DNA of 64,000 bases from Mesorhizobium sp. WSM4904 (GTDB taxonomy: Bacteria; Pseudomonadota; Alphaproteobacteria; Rhizobiales; Rhizobiaceae), in the NCBI RefSeq assembly GCF_029674545.1, contig NZ_CP121354.1:62001-126000 (forward strand). Direction: 5' to 3'. The position numbers and the translations under genes were made by a program. The notes beneath the pieces are model-generated. The model had not been told where the DNA came from. It saw nothing but the letters and a program-made list of their open reading frames with translations, and did not search any database. Below, piece by piece: positions 19,423-28,009 of the stretch. How positions within the stretch are numbered: the stretch's first letter is position 1; the number at the start of each line of letters is the position of its first letter.

Positions 19423-20340
19423 TTACACCGCGTGGCCCTTCCCAGCTACCACAGCCAACCCCTCTACCGGCTCGCTCCGATCCTGGCGGATGACGGCTGG
19501 ATCGAGCGACAGGATGGAAAACCCGCTGGCGGCGAGAACGCGCCGCACATAACCCTCGGAATGCGCGTAGCGCCGCGACGGCAGCAGCGCGAAGTCGCCG
19601 CCGTCCGCAAGCGTCTCGACCGAGAACGCGAACAGGCCGCCATCGGCCAATGCGCCGGCGATCGCGCCGACGATGCGGTCGAGCGCGCCGACATAGATGA
19701 AGACGTCGGCCGCGACCACGAGATCGACTTTCGCGCCGTCATAGGAAAAATGCTGAAGGTCGGCCTTGGTCAGAAGATCGTAGATGCCCTTGGTCCTCGC
19801 CTTCCGCAACATGCTGGCCGAGATGTCGTAGCCTTCGAGCCGATCGACCATCGGACGCAGCCTTTCGCCCATCAGGCCGGTGCCGCAGCCGATGTCGAGG
19901 GCCAGGTGAAAACGGCCCGGCCTTGCCGCGCGAATGGCCCGGTCGAGAAAGTCCGGCATCCGGTAGCCGAGTTTTCCGACCAGCGATTCCTCGAACCTGT
20001 CGGCATAATGGTCGAACAGGGTTTCGACGAAAGCGCTGGGCGGAGCCGCTGCCGCCGGCGCATGGCCGATCAACTGCAGCTTGAGCGAGGCGCCCAGCCG
20101 GTCCGTGGGATCGAGCTTCAGCGCCATCGTCCAGGCCTGGGCGGCCTGGCCGAGAAGACCCGCAATCTCCTGCATCTCGCCGAGACGGAACCATCCGGCC
20201 GCCCATTGCGGCGCTAGTTCCAGCGCGCCAAGCAGAAGCTCGGCCGCCTGTACGGGCTCGCCGGAGGCCAGCAGCATCTCGGCGAAGTCGGCGCGACGGT
20301 CGGCGGTCAAATCGCCGGACGAGGCCTGAAGCGGTTTCAT
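19423..20340 (-). CDS. TPR-containing class I SAM-dependent methyltransferase
   Basis: The 305-residue protein starts MKPLQASSGDLTADRRADFA. Residues about 15-95 form TPR-like helices (AELLLGALELAPQWAAGWFR, GQAAQAWTMALKLDPTDRLG). A Rossmann methyltransferase domain follows with motif I LALDIGCGTGLMGERL and the post-I acidic segment LEGYDISASML. The target is unknown; family members are often annotated as trans-aconitate or biotin-type methyltransferases without proof. I preferred the ATG at 20340 over one at 20355. It is divergent from the exonuclease gene. Confidence 0.85.
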   Translation of the reverse strand: MKPLQASSGDLTADRRADFAEMLLASGEPVQAAELLLGALELAPQWAAGWFRLGEMQEIAGLLGQAAQAWTMALKLDPTDRLGASLKLQLIGHAPAAAAPPSAFVETLFDHYADRFEESLVGKLGYRMPDFLDRAIRAARPGRFHLALDIGCGTGLMGERLRPMVDRLEGYDISASMLRKARTKGIYDLLTKADLQHFSYDGAKVDLVVAADVFIYVGALDRIVGAIAGALADGGLFAFSVETLADGGDFALLPSRRYAHSEGYVRRVLAASGFSILSLDPAVIRQDRSEPVEGLAVVAGKGHAV

Positions 20341-20447
20341 GGTTGACGGATCCAACCGGCAAAGCGGACCGGCGGCCGGCTGTAGGACGAGTCAGCAGCC
20401 TCTTGCAACAGGCTTCCCGCGGAGAATTTAGCCATTATCTTCAAGCC

Positions 20448-21458
20448 ATGCGCGCCAGCGACCTGCTCAAGCCACGACCGGAAGGGCTCTACTGCCCGCC
20501 AGGCGATTTCTTCATCGATCCAGTGCGGCCGGTGGGCCGCGCGCTGATCACGCACGGCCATTCCGACCATGCGCGCTCCGGCCACCGTTCGGTGCTGGCA
20601 ACGCAAGAGACGCTCGACATCATGGGGCTGCGCTATGGCGATGATTTCGCCGGCACGACGCAGGCAGCGATCCTCGGCGAGACGATCGATATCAATGGCG
20701 TCTCCGTCACCTTCCATCCGGCCGGGCACGTGCTGGGCTCGGCGCAGATCTGCGTCGAGCACCAGGGCATGCGCATTGTCGCCTCCGGCGACTACAAGCG
20801 TCAGAAGGACGCCACCTGCCTGCCGTTCGAGCCGGTGTCTTGCGATGTCTTCATCACCGAGGCGACCTTCGGCCTGCCGGTGTTCCGCCATCCGCCGGAT
20901 CACGAAGAGATCGCGCGCGTGCTGAAATCGGCGGCGCGGTTTCCCGAGCGCTCGCATCTGATCGGCGCCTATGCGCTCGGCAAGGCGCAGCGGGTGATGC
21001 GGCTTTTGCGCGACGCTGGCTACGACAGGCCGATCTATATCCATGGCGCGCTGGCCAAGCTCAGCGAATATTACCAGAGCAAGGACATCGATCTCGGCGA
21101 GCTCGAGCCGGCAACGGTCGAGAGTGGCGGCAAGGCCGATTTCACCGGCGCCATCGTCGTCGGCCCGCCGGCGGCATTCGCCGACCGATGGGCGCGGCGC
21201 TTCCCCGACCCGATCTCCTGCTTCGCTTCAGGCTGGATGCGCATCCGCCAGCGCGCCAAGCAAGGCGGTGTCGAGCTGCCGCTGATCATTTCCGACCATG
21301 CCGACTGGAACGAGCTCATCGCCACGATCAAGGAAACGGGCGCCGAGGAGATCTGGGTGACGCACGGCCGCGAGGAAGCGCTGGTGCGCTGGTGCGAGCT
21401 GGAGGGCATAGCGGCAAGGCCGCTGCATCTGGTGGGCTACGAGGACGAGGGCGATTGA
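20448..21458 (+). CDS. Ligase-associated DNA damage response exonuclease (MBL fold)
   Basis: The 336-residue metallo-beta-lactamase-fold protein starts MRASDLLKPRPEGLYCPPGD. It has the metal motif HGHSDH (His36, His38, Asp40, His41), the later FHPAGHVLGSAQI and the beta-CASP-like region LIISDHADWNELI. This matches the exonuclease that sits next to a bacterial ATP-dependent ligase in a predicted DNA repair module. I chose ATG 20448 because conservation should begin there; an in-frame start at 20343 would add residues unlike the family. The ligase gene follows after a repeat element. Confidence 0.9.
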   Translation: MRASDLLKPRPEGLYCPPGDFFIDPVRPVGRALITHGHSDHARSGHRSVLATQETLDIMGLRYGDDFAGTTQAAILGETIDINGVSVTFHPAGHVLGSAQICVEHQGMRIVASGDYKRQKDATCLPFEPVSCDVFITEATFGLPVFRHPPDHEEIARVLKSAARFPERSHLIGAYALGKAQRVMRLLRDAGYDRPIYIHGALAKLSEYYQSKDIDLGELEPATVESGGKADFTGAIVVGPPAAFADRWARRFPDPISCFASGWMRIRQRAKQGGVELPLIISDHADWNELIATIKETGAEEIWVTHGREEALVRWCELEGIAARPLHLVGYEDEGD

Positions 21459-21498
21459 TGCAACACGGTTCGGCAATCGTCACCGCCGAGTTCTACGA

Positions 21499-21654
21499 CA
21501 CCCCCCTCTGTCCTGCCGGACATCTCCCCCTCAAGGGGGGAGATTGGCAGCTTGAACGCCGGCCCCTCTCTACCGGCGCCGAAGATTGGCGAAAGCCGAC
21601 GCGACGTCCAATCTCCCCCCTTGAGGGGGAGATGGCCGGCAGGCCAGAGGGGGG
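21499..21654. repeat. Intergenic palindromic repeat, family A copy 2
   Basis: It has the same 49-bp inverted arms as 545-702 (CACCCCCCTCTGTCCTGCCG ... AGAGGGGGGCG). The spacer is in the opposite orientation to copies 1, 3 and 4, with ATTGGCGAAAGCC instead of GGCTTTCGCCAAT. It separates the exonuclease and ligase genes. Confidence 0.9.
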
Positions 21655-21696
21655 CGCCGCGCGCCGGTGTTGGCTATTGGCGCGGTGCATCCAGCC

Positions 21697-23298
21697 ATGA
21701 ACCGCTTCGCCGAGCTCCTCGACCGTCTCGTCCTGACGCCCTCGCGCAACGGCAAGCTGACGCTGCTCACCGATTACTTCCGCGGCGTCGAGGACCCCGA
21801 CCGCGGGCTGGCGCTGGCGGCGATCACAGGCGATCTGTCGATCGCGGCGGTGAAGCCGGCGATGCTGCGCGCGCTGGTGGTCGAGCGCATGGATCCTGTG
21901 CTGTTCGGCTATTCCTACGACTATGTCGGCGATCTCGCCGAGACGGTGTCGCTGGTCTGGCCGCAGCCGGCCGGCCATCTCCCGAACCACGCGCCGACAT
22001 TGGCCGAAGTGGTCGGCAAGCTGCAGGCGGCGAGCCGCTCCGACGGGCCGCAGGTGCTGGCGCGGCTGCTCGACAGCGCCGGCATCTCGGCGCGCTTCGC
22101 CATCATCAAGCTGGTGACCGGCGGCCTGCGCATCGGCGTGTCGGCGCGGCTCGCCAAGCAGGCGCTGGCCGATCTCGGCCAAGTCGATGTCGTCGAGATC
22201 GAGGAGCTCTGGCACGGGCTGACGCCGCCCTACACCGAGCTTTTCGCGTGGCTGGAAGGACGGGCGGAAAAACCGAGGAGCGCGGCGCTCGCATTGTTCC
22301 GCCCGGTGATGCTCTCCAATGCGGTCGACGACGGAGATCTCGAAAAGCTCAACCACGCCGACTATGCGGCGGAGTGGAAGTGGGACGGCATCCGCGTCCA
22401 GGCGGTGTGCGAGGGCGGCATCCGACGGCTCTATTCGCGCACCGGCGACGATGTCTCCAGCGCCTTTCCCGACCTTGCCGCGGCGATGGATTTCGAGGCG
22501 GCGCTCGACGGCGAGCTCTTGGTCGGCGATCCGCGCGAGGCGACCGGAACCTTCTCCGACCTGCAGCAGCGGCTGAACCGCAAGAGCGTGTCGCCAAAGA
22601 TCCAGCAGCAATATCCGGCCTTCATGCGCTGCTACGACGCGCTGCAGATCGATGGCGAGGATTTGCGCGGCCTCACCTTCGCCGAGCGCCGAACCCGCCT
22701 CGAAGCCTTTGTCGGGACGCTCGACCCCAGCCGCTTCGACCTCTCGCCGCTGGTCGAGTTTCCGGATTGGGAAACGCTCGAACGGCTCCGCCAAGCGCCG
22801 CCGCATCCGATCATCGAAGGGGTGATGCTGAAGCGCTGGGATTCGCCCTATCTCGCCGGCCGGCCGAAAGGTCCCTGGTTCAAGTGGAAGCGCGACCCGC
22901 ACACGGTCGACGCGGTGCTGATGTATGCGCAGCGCGGCCACGGCAAGCGCTCGAGCTTCTATTCCGACTACACTTTCGGCGTCTGGGCGGGACCGGAAGG
23001 CGCGGAAGAGCTGGTGCCGGTCGGCAAGGCCTATTTCGGTTTCACCGACGAGGAACTGCGGCAGATCGACAAATATGTCCGCGACAACACGGTCGAGCGT
23101 TTCGGGCCCGTACGCTCGGTGCGCGCCGACCGCAAGAACGGGCTGGTGCTGGAAGTGGCTTTCGAAGGCCTCAACCGCTCGACGCGGCATAAATCGGGCG
23201 TCGCGATGCGGTTTCCCCGCATCTCGCGGCTGCGCTGGGACAAGCCGGCCGCCGAGGCCGACCGCATCGAGACGCTGCAGGCGCTGCTCGACCGCTAG
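21697..23298 (+). CDS. ATP-dependent DNA ligase (exonuclease-associated type)
   Basis: The 533-residue ligase starts MNRFAELLDRLVLTPSRNGK. An N-terminal DNA-binding domain is followed by the adenylylation domain, with motif I EWKWDGIR giving the nucleophile Lys228. Downstream come motif III-like FMRCYDALQIDGEDLRG, motif IV VEGVMLKR-like IIEGVMLKRWDSPY and motif V WFKWKRDPHT; an OB domain closes the protein. It seals nicks using ATP, separate from the essential NAD-dependent LigA. Pairing with the MBL exonuclease marks the ligase-associated repair module, whose helicase and PdeM phosphoesterase are not adjacent here. Confidence 0.93.
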   Translation: MNRFAELLDRLVLTPSRNGKLTLLTDYFRGVEDPDRGLALAAITGDLSIAAVKPAMLRALVVERMDPVLFGYSYDYVGDLAETVSLVWPQPAGHLPNHAPTLAEVVGKLQAASRSDGPQVLARLLDSAGISARFAIIKLVTGGLRIGVSARLAKQALADLGQVDVVEIEELWHGLTPPYTELFAWLEGRAEKPRSAALALFRPVMLSNAVDDGDLEKLNHADYAAEWKWDGIRVQAVCEGGIRRLYSRTGDDVSSAFPDLAAAMDFEAALDGELLVGDPREATGTFSDLQQRLNRKSVSPKIQQQYPAFMRCYDALQIDGEDLRGLTFAERRTRLEAFVGTLDPSRFDLSPLVEFPDWETLERLRQAPPHPIIEGVMLKRWDSPYLAGRPKGPWFKWKRDPHTVDAVLMYAQRGHGKRSSFYSDYTFGVWAGPEGAEELVPVGKAYFGFTDEELRQIDKYVRDNTVERFGPVRSVRADRKNGLVLEVAFEGLNRSTRHKSGVAMRFPRISRLRWDKPAAEADRIETLQALLDR

Positions 23299-23315
23299 CA
23301 AAATCCAACGCCGGT

Positions 23316-23434
23316 GCTTCACCCCACCCGGCGCTTCGCGCCGACCTCCCCATCAAGGGGAGGTAGGGGTTGGCGCTGACCCTCTACCTCCCCTTGATGG
23401 GGAGGTCGCGCCGAAGGCGCGGGCGGGGTGAAGC
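23316..23434. repeat. Intergenic palindromic repeat, family E
   Basis: GCTTCACCCCACCCGGCGCT with CCTCCCCATCAAGGGGAGG on the left is mirrored by CCTCCCCTTGATGGGGAGG and GCGGGCGGGGTGAAGC on the right. This is the only clear copy in the window. It lies between convergent genes and could act as a bidirectional terminator. Confidence 0.88.
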
Positions 23435-23473
23435 GCCAGCGTCGGCAAGCTTGTCGCGCGCCGAAAGACCAAT

Positions 23474-24703
23474 CTATTCCGCGATCGAAACGCGGATCTC
23501 GTAGATGTCGACGGACTTGCCCTGCTTGTCGAAGTCGGAATTGACCGCGATGGTACCTGCGGCCCCCGGGTGCTTGTTCGGGAACTGGACGTCGAACAGG
23601 TACTCGTTGCGTTCGTGGCCGACCGCGTAGCGCTTGCGGCCGCAGTCGCCGAACTCGCCGAAATTGCAGTCGACCGAGATCTGCGTCTCCTTGCCTTCTT
23701 CCGAGCGGGCGATGATGTCGAACATCGCGTGCTTGCTGGCGAGCTTTTCCAGCACGCCTTGGCCGACGTCGAAAGCGATCGCCGAGCCGGACGCGCCGGA
23801 GCGGATGCGCAGGAACTGGCCGGTGTCGTCCTTCATCACGTCGGCGGCGGCATCCGATGGCGTGCTGACATGGGTCGGATCGCTGGGCGAGAAGACGTTG
23901 ACCCAGTTCTTCGACTGATCCGCCTCGCCCGACTTTTGCGGCGAGCCGGGTTCGGTGGGTTGCGAGGACTCCTCCCCTTCCAGCGTCGGCTCCGGCTCCG
24001 GCGGACCGGTGTTGAGCTCGGCCGCAGTCTTGAAGACGCCGGTCTGCTTAGCGAAATAGAGGCCGATGCCGGCGGCCGCGATAAGCGTCGCCGCGACGAA
24101 GATGGCGGTGAGCGGCAGGCGCCGTCCCCGGATCCGCCGTTCGTCGCGATCCGGCGCCACTTCGGCGCCGTTGCCGACCGACGCTCCGGGAGAATCATCG
24201 AGGGTCGGCGCGTTGGGAAGCGTTTCGTCCGGCATGATGTCGGGCACGCGGGGCAGCACGCGCGAGCGCGGTGCGTCCGAAGCGTCGGGCTGCACCGGAC
24301 CATCGATGATGATCGACGGCGACGGCATCGCCTGGTCAGAACCCCGCGGCACATCCACCGACGGCGCGGAAGACCGGCTCGGCGTATCGACCGCGGGCGC
24401 CGGCGCGGCGTTGCCGGCAGACGTGCCGCTGTCCAGCGGAAGCGTCACATCCGGAACGGCCTGAACGGCCGGCAGGAATTCGGATTCGATCTCGGCGATC
24501 TTGGCCTGCACCGCCTTGCGGCGGTTGATGGCGGCCTCCACCGTCACATTCGGATTGGCCTGCAGGACACGGTCCAGCGCGGCGAAGGCCGAGCGATAGA
24601 CCTTCTCGCGAAACACCCGGTCCTCGGCATTGCCTTTCTCGAAGGCGTTGCGGATCGCTTTCTCGATGGCGTCCAAGCGAGCTCCCTCTGCGCGTTCGCT
24701 CAC
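23474..24703 (-). CDS. Single-pass membrane protein with an extracytoplasmic C-terminal domain, unknown function
   Basis: The 409-residue protein starts MSERAEGARLDAIEKAIRNA. Residues 1-75 are helical and charged, probably cytoplasmic coiled coil. A long Pro/Ser/Asp-rich linker follows, then one membrane helix (LTAIFVAATLIAAAGIGLYF, around 200-220) and a second acidic linker. The C-terminal domain (about 265-409) contains SAIAFDVGQGVLEKL, ISVDCNFGEFGDCGRKRYAV and DIYEIRVSIAE, resembling a jelly-roll carbohydrate-binding fold. No family is recognised with confidence. It is monocistronic and convergent with the ligase. Confidence 0.7.
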   Translation of the reverse strand: MSERAEGARLDAIEKAIRNAFEKGNAEDRVFREKVYRSAFAALDRVLQANPNVTVEAAINRRKAVQAKIAEIESEFLPAVQAVPDVTLPLDSGTSAGNAAPAPAVDTPSRSSAPSVDVPRGSDQAMPSPSIIIDGPVQPDASDAPRSRVLPRVPDIMPDETLPNAPTLDDSPGASVGNGAEVAPDRDERRIRGRRLPLTAIFVAATLIAAAGIGLYFAKQTGVFKTAAELNTGPPEPEPTLEGEESSQPTEPGSPQKSGEADQSKNWVNVFSPSDPTHVSTPSDAAADVMKDDTGQFLRIRSGASGSAIAFDVGQGVLEKLASKHAMFDIIARSEEGKETQISVDCNFGEFGDCGRKRYAVGHERNEYLFDVQFPNKHPGAAGTIAVNSDFDKQGKSVDIYEIRVSIAE

Positions 24704-25023
24704 AGTTCATCGATCGTTAGCCGCAGGCGACCAATCAATCAACGGGCGAGCGGCTGCCTAGCCGACGCATCCAGTGCCCATTTCGGCGTTTTTGTTTGAA
24801 GAATCAACGTTTTTTGTCGCCGTTGCCGGATCAGCCGGGGTGAACGAAATGCCAGCCCGCCGGTTTCCGCCAAGCCGCGCTGGCGCGAGCCTGACGCCGT
24901 CATGCGGCAGCAGCCGACGGGAATTGGCGCGCACGGGCGCAGGATTTCGCCGCCAGCCATCTTGAATTAGCTGACGGTTGAGTCTATCAACCGGCGCATC
25001 TTGGAAGCCCAGCGGCTTCCCGG
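24704..25023. other. Non-coding gap upstream of tRNA-Thr
   Basis: This 320-bp stretch lies between the divergent membrane-protein gene and the tRNA. It must hold promoters for both, but I see no gene, repeat family or clear operator in it. Confidence 0.5.
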
Positions 25024-25099
25024 GCCGCTTTAGCTCAGTTGGTAGAGCACATCATTCGTAATGATGGGGTCGCGTGTTCGAGTCACGCAAGCGGCACCA
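25024..25099 (+). tRNA. tRNA-Thr (anticodon CGU)
   Basis: The 76-nt sequence folds as a complete cloverleaf. The acceptor GCCGCTT pairs with AAGCGGC, the D stem is GCTC/GAGC, the anticodon stem CATCA/TGATG closes the loop TTCGTAA, and the T stem GCGTG/CACGC closes TTCGAGT. The anticodon CGT reads ACG threonine codons. The 3' CCA is encoded. Confidence 0.97.
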
Positions 25100-25204
25100 G
25101 TTTTCCTTGTATTTCCAGCCCTGTACCATTTTGTCGACGCATCTCGGCCATTGTCGGGAATCGCTGTTGGTGGGAAACTCCCGATGTCAGCATGGGAGGT
25201 CAAA

Positions 25205-25393
25205 ATGCCCAATGGTTTCAAGACTGGAGATGTCGTCAGGCTGAAATCCGGAGGCCCGGACATGACAGTGAGCGATGGCGCTGCCTCGGGCACGTATCTC
25301 TGTCACTGGTTCAACCGCGAGGGCGACGTCTGGACCCCGCAGCATGCCGGCTTCAAGCCGGACCAGCTGGTGGTGGTCGACGAACGGAAATAG
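25205..25393 (+). CDS. DUF2158/YodC-like small protein
   Basis: The 62-residue protein starts MPNGFKTGDVVRLKSGGPDM and continues with LCHWFNREGDVWTPQ, the conserved pattern of DUF2158 (YodC) proteins, in which a small beta-barrel reads ...GDVVxLKSGGPxMTV.... Function is unknown. The start was set at 25205, where GGGAGG lies 5 bases upstream; an earlier in-frame ATG at 25184 lacks this. It is about 100 bp downstream of tRNA-Thr. Confidence 0.85.
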   Translation: MPNGFKTGDVVRLKSGGPDMTVSDGAASGTYLCHWFNREGDVWTPQHAGFKPDQLVVVDERK

Positions 25394-25537
25394 GTTTTCG
25401 GCCCCTGAAGGGCTGTTTGCCGGCGCTGCCGGACCCGTCGGTCTCGTTTGGCGGAACGATCGACGGATTTTCCCTGTCAGCGCGTTCAACGGTTGAAGCG
25501 TGGCCGCCAATGGCCGCGCGCAACCGGAGATGAGAGC

Positions 25538-25969
25538 ATGATCCGCCGTACTATCCTTGTCGTTGCCCTTGGCCTGCAGGCCGTCGCCGCGGCCGCCCAG
25601 ACAACGACGCCTGCCCCCGCCCCCGCGCCGGCCCAACCGGCGCCGAGCACTTCGGCTCCCGCCAAGCCCGGCACCACGCTGGAGACGTTCGAGGCGCGCC
25701 GGGAAAAGGCGTTCATGGCTGCCGACACTGACGGCGACGGCAAGGTCAGCCTCGCCGAGTGGACGGCGTTCCAGGAAAAGCGCAAGGCCAAGGGCGATCC
25801 GGCCAAAGCCTTCGCGCGCACGGATACCAACAAGGACGGCTTCGTCGACAAGTCCGAGCTCGACGCCTTCCTCGCCAAACGCTTCGCCAGGCTCGACAAG
25901 AACGGCGACGGCGTGCTCGCCACCGACGAGCGGCCGGGCCACAAAACCGCTCCCAATCAGGAGCAATGA
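25538..25969 (+). CDS. Secreted EF-hand calcium-binding protein
   Basis: The 143-residue protein has a signal peptide MIRRTILVVALGLQAVAAAA, a Pro/Ala linker and three EF-hand loops: DTDGDGKVSLAE, DTNKDGFVDKSE and DKNGDGVLATDE. All have the expected acidic residues at positions 1, 3, 5 and 12, so Ca2+ (or another divalent ion) binding is likely in the periplasm. It lies 45 bp upstream of the ECF sigma gene, in line with a metal- or stress-related operon. Confidence 0.88.
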   Translation: MIRRTILVVALGLQAVAAAAQTTTPAPAPAPAQPAPSTSAPAKPGTTLETFEARREKAFMAADTDGDGKVSLAEWTAFQEKRKAKGDPAKAFARTDTNKDGFVDKSELDAFLAKRFARLDKNGDGVLATDERPGHKTAPNQEQ

Positions 25970-26014
25970 CCGAGAGGTTATGCAGCACGATGATCATCGG
26001 GAGCGCCCAGCTTG

Positions 26015-26557
26015 ATGGGCGCCGATCCGGACGAGGAACTGGTAGGGCGCATCGGTGCCGGCGACCAAGCCGCCGTGCAGGCGATGGTGGCGCGCAAGCT
26101 GCCGCGCGTGCTTTCGCTTGCCACCCGCATGCTCGGCGACGCGGCCGAGGCCGAGGACGTCGCCCAGGAGACCTTCGTGCGCATCTGGCGCCATGCCTCG
26201 GGCTGGCGCCGGGGGCGCGCGCGTTTCGACACCTGGATCCACCGGGTGGCGCTCAACCTCTGTTACGACCGGCTGCGGCGGCGCCGCGAATGGACGACGG
26301 ACGAACTGCCGGAGGTGGCCGATGAGGCGCCGCTTCCCGATGCCCTTCCCGGAGACGAAGGCCGGCGCGTCCAGCAGGCCTTGCAGCGCATCGCGCCGCG
26401 CCAGCGCGAGGCGATCGTGCTGGTCTATTATCAGGAGATGTCCAATATCGAGGCCGCCGGCGCCATGCAGGTCAGCGTCGATGCGCTGGAAAGCCTGCTC
26501 GCGCGCGGCCGGCGTTCGCTGCAGGCCATGCTCGTCGGAGATGATGACGATGACTGA
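26015..26557 (+). CDS. ECF-type RNA polymerase sigma factor
   Basis: The 180-residue protein has sigma region 2 (GDAAEAEDVAQETFVRIWRH, FDTWIHRVALNLCYDRLRRR) and region 4 (ALQRIAPRQREAIVLVYYQE followed by MSNIEAAGAMQVSVDALESL). Region 3 is absent, as expected for ECF sigmas. A TTG three codons' width upstream (26012) is better spaced from GGGAG (25999-26003) than this ATG and may be the true start. The next two genes look like its membrane anti-sigma and a periplasmic metal-sensor-like partner, so it probably controls an envelope or metal response. Confidence 0.92.
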   Translation: MGADPDEELVGRIGAGDQAAVQAMVARKLPRVLSLATRMLGDAAEAEDVAQETFVRIWRHASGWRRGRARFDTWIHRVALNLCYDRLRRRREWTTDELPEVADEAPLPDALPGDEGRRVQQALQRIAPRQREAIVLVYYQEMSNIEAAGAMQVSVDALESLLARGRRSLQAMLVGDDDDD

Positions 26558-26622
26558 GCACTTTGCAGTGGTTGGGACTGCGACTTGGGGGGCCACGTCA
26601 AAACCGTGGAAGGGGGAACGAG

Positions 26623-27072
26623 ATGGCTGAGCAAAGAAAGACCCCAGACGGGCAGATGGATGCCCGGCGCTTCGCCGCGCTGGCGGACGCCTATGGCAGC
26701 GCCTTGCATCGCTGGCCGCGGGCCGAGCAGGCTGCCGCCACGCTGTTTGCCGAGAGCGAGGAGGGCCGCGCCATCCTCAAGCGCGCCGGCAGGCTCGACG
26801 CCATGCTCGACCGGCACCGCACTGAAGCCCCTGGCCATTCGTTGCATGCTGCGATTGTTGCCAAGGCGGCTACCGAGGTCAGGCAGGGACGGCATCGCCG
26901 GTTCTGGTGGCTGGGCTTCGGGCTGGCCGGCGTCGGCCTCGCCGGCGCCGTGGCCGGGCTGGCGCTGGTCACCGTCGTCGCTCCGGACGCCCCGTCAGAC
27001 CATTATGCGATGGATGCCAACGCAACGTCGTTCGGCGATGCCGGTCCCGACGCCGACACGGAGGACCTATGA
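26623..27072 (+). CDS. Probable membrane anti-sigma-like protein
   Basis: The 149-residue protein starts MAEQRKTPDGQMDARRFAAL with a good GGGGGAACGAG ribosome site. Residues 1-85 are charged and cytoplasmic in character (DAYGSALHRWPRAEQAAATL), then one membrane helix (FWWLGFGLAGVGLAGAVAGL, roughly 92-120) and a short acidic outer tail. Position directly after an ECF sigma and this topology suggest an anti-sigma (CnrY-like role), but no canonical zinc-binding anti-sigma motif is seen. Its stop overlaps the next start (ATGA). Confidence 0.7.
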   Translation: MAEQRKTPDGQMDARRFAALADAYGSALHRWPRAEQAAATLFAESEEGRAILKRAGRLDAMLDRHRTEAPGHSLHAAIVAKAATEVRQGRHRRFWWLGFGLAGVGLAGAVAGLALVTVVAPDAPSDHYAMDANATSFGDAGPDADTEDL

Positions 27073-27515
27073 ACACTCGTCTTTTCGTGGCATCGCTGGT
27101 GCTTAACGTCTTTCTGATCGGTGCTGTCGCCGGCGGTGCAGGCTGGCTGATCGGCCGTTCGGGAGTGGCTTATTCGCTGGAATCGGCCGGCGGGCAGCTT
27201 CCCGCCAACGACCGCAAGGCGTTCCGCCAGGCATTGCGCGAGGTGCGCCGCGAGTCGAGGCAAATCATCCTCGACGGGCAGCAGGCACGACGCGAGGCGG
27301 CAAACCTCTTGCAACAGCCGACGCTCGACACCGACGCGCTGGCCGCCGCCCTGGAGCGGGCGCGCAACGCCGACGCCACCATCCGCAGCCGGCTCGAACA
27401 GCGTATCGTCGAATTCGCCGCGTCGAGCTCGCCGGAGGACCGCAAGCTGCTGGCCGACGCCTTGCTGCGGCATGTCGGCAGGCAGCGGCCGATTCCGGCA
27501 AAAAATACACCCTGA
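27069..27515 (+). CDS. Periplasmic heavy-metal-sensor-like protein (CnrX/Spy-like)
   Basis: The 148-residue protein has an N-terminal membrane anchor (MNTRLFVASLVLNVFLIGAV) and an all-helical periplasmic part with NDRKAFRQALREVRRESRQI and LEQRIVEFAASSSPEDRKLL. This is the Metal_resist (CnrX/Spy) pattern. In Cupriavidus CnrX senses Ni/Co and relays to the anti-sigma CnrY. Histidine and cysteine ligands are few here, so metal sensing is not proven. Translationally coupled to the anti-sigma-like gene. Confidence 0.78.
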   Translation: MNTRLFVASLVLNVFLIGAVAGGAGWLIGRSGVAYSLESAGGQLPANDRKAFRQALREVRRESRQIILDGQQARREAANLLQQPTLDTDALAAALERARNADATIRSRLEQRIVEFAASSSPEDRKLLADALLRHVGRQRPIPAKNTP

Positions 27516-27564
27516 CCAGCGACGGAAACCGCCGCCCCCTCCGTTCAAGGGAAAGAGGGACAGG

Positions 27565-27596
27565 CCTGCCCGCGAGAACGCGGGCAGGTTCTCTTC
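27565..27596 (+). terminator. Rho-independent terminator of the sigma-factor operon
   Basis: CCTGCCCGCG (27565-27574) and CGCGGGCAGG (27579-27588) form a 10-bp stem with the loop AGAA, followed by TTCTCTTC. It lies 50 bp after the metal-sensor-like gene. Confidence 0.8.
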
Positions 27597-27622
27597 AACC
27601 TCGATAACTTCGGGAGTATCCC

Positions 27623-27907
27623 ATGAACGGTCTGACGAAATATTCGCTCGCTGCCGCGCTCGCCGTCGGCGGGACGGTTGCCGCAAGCGCCGCTTCGGCG
27701 ACGCCGATCGCGCCGGTTGCGGCCCCGGCAATCGTCGAGCATGTCGCCTGGGGCTGCGGCCCCGGCTGGCACCCCAACCGGTGGGGACACTGCGTGCCCA
27801 ATCGCCGCGTGATCTATCCGGGCTATTACTATTGGGGCGGACCGCGCGTCTATATCGGCCCGGCCTGGCATCCGTATCACCGCTGGCACCACTGGCGCCG
27901 CTGGTAG
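27623..27907 (+). CDS. Small secreted GCG/CRPN-type protein, copy 1
   Basis: The 94-residue protein has a signal peptide (MNGLTKYSLAAALAVGGTVA, cleaved near ASATP). The mature part has AWGCGPGWHPNRWGHCVPNR, with two cysteines and the GCG...CVPN pattern, and a His/Trp/Tyr/Arg-rich tail (PAWHPYHRWHHWRRW). This family of small secreted proteins is common in rhizobia and has no known function; the His-rich tail could bind metal. A paralogue lies at 31093-31356. Confidence 0.82.
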   Translation: MNGLTKYSLAAALAVGGTVAASAASATPIAPVAAPAIVEHVAWGCGPGWHPNRWGHCVPNRRVIYPGYYYWGGPRVYIGPAWHPYHRWHHWRRW

Positions 27908-28009
27908 ACCGCTGCCAGCCTCATGATGCCAGTGCCGACATCACGAGGCGCTTCGACAATTAGGACGTGCGGCCGGCGCGACCTGCGTCGGCCCGCGACG
28001 GAGGCTGCG

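Noticed and set aside
24704..25023. An integrated element using tRNA-Thr as an attachment site
   Set aside because: No integrase gene or repeated tRNA 3' end is visible downstream; the neighbours are ordinary chromosomal genes.
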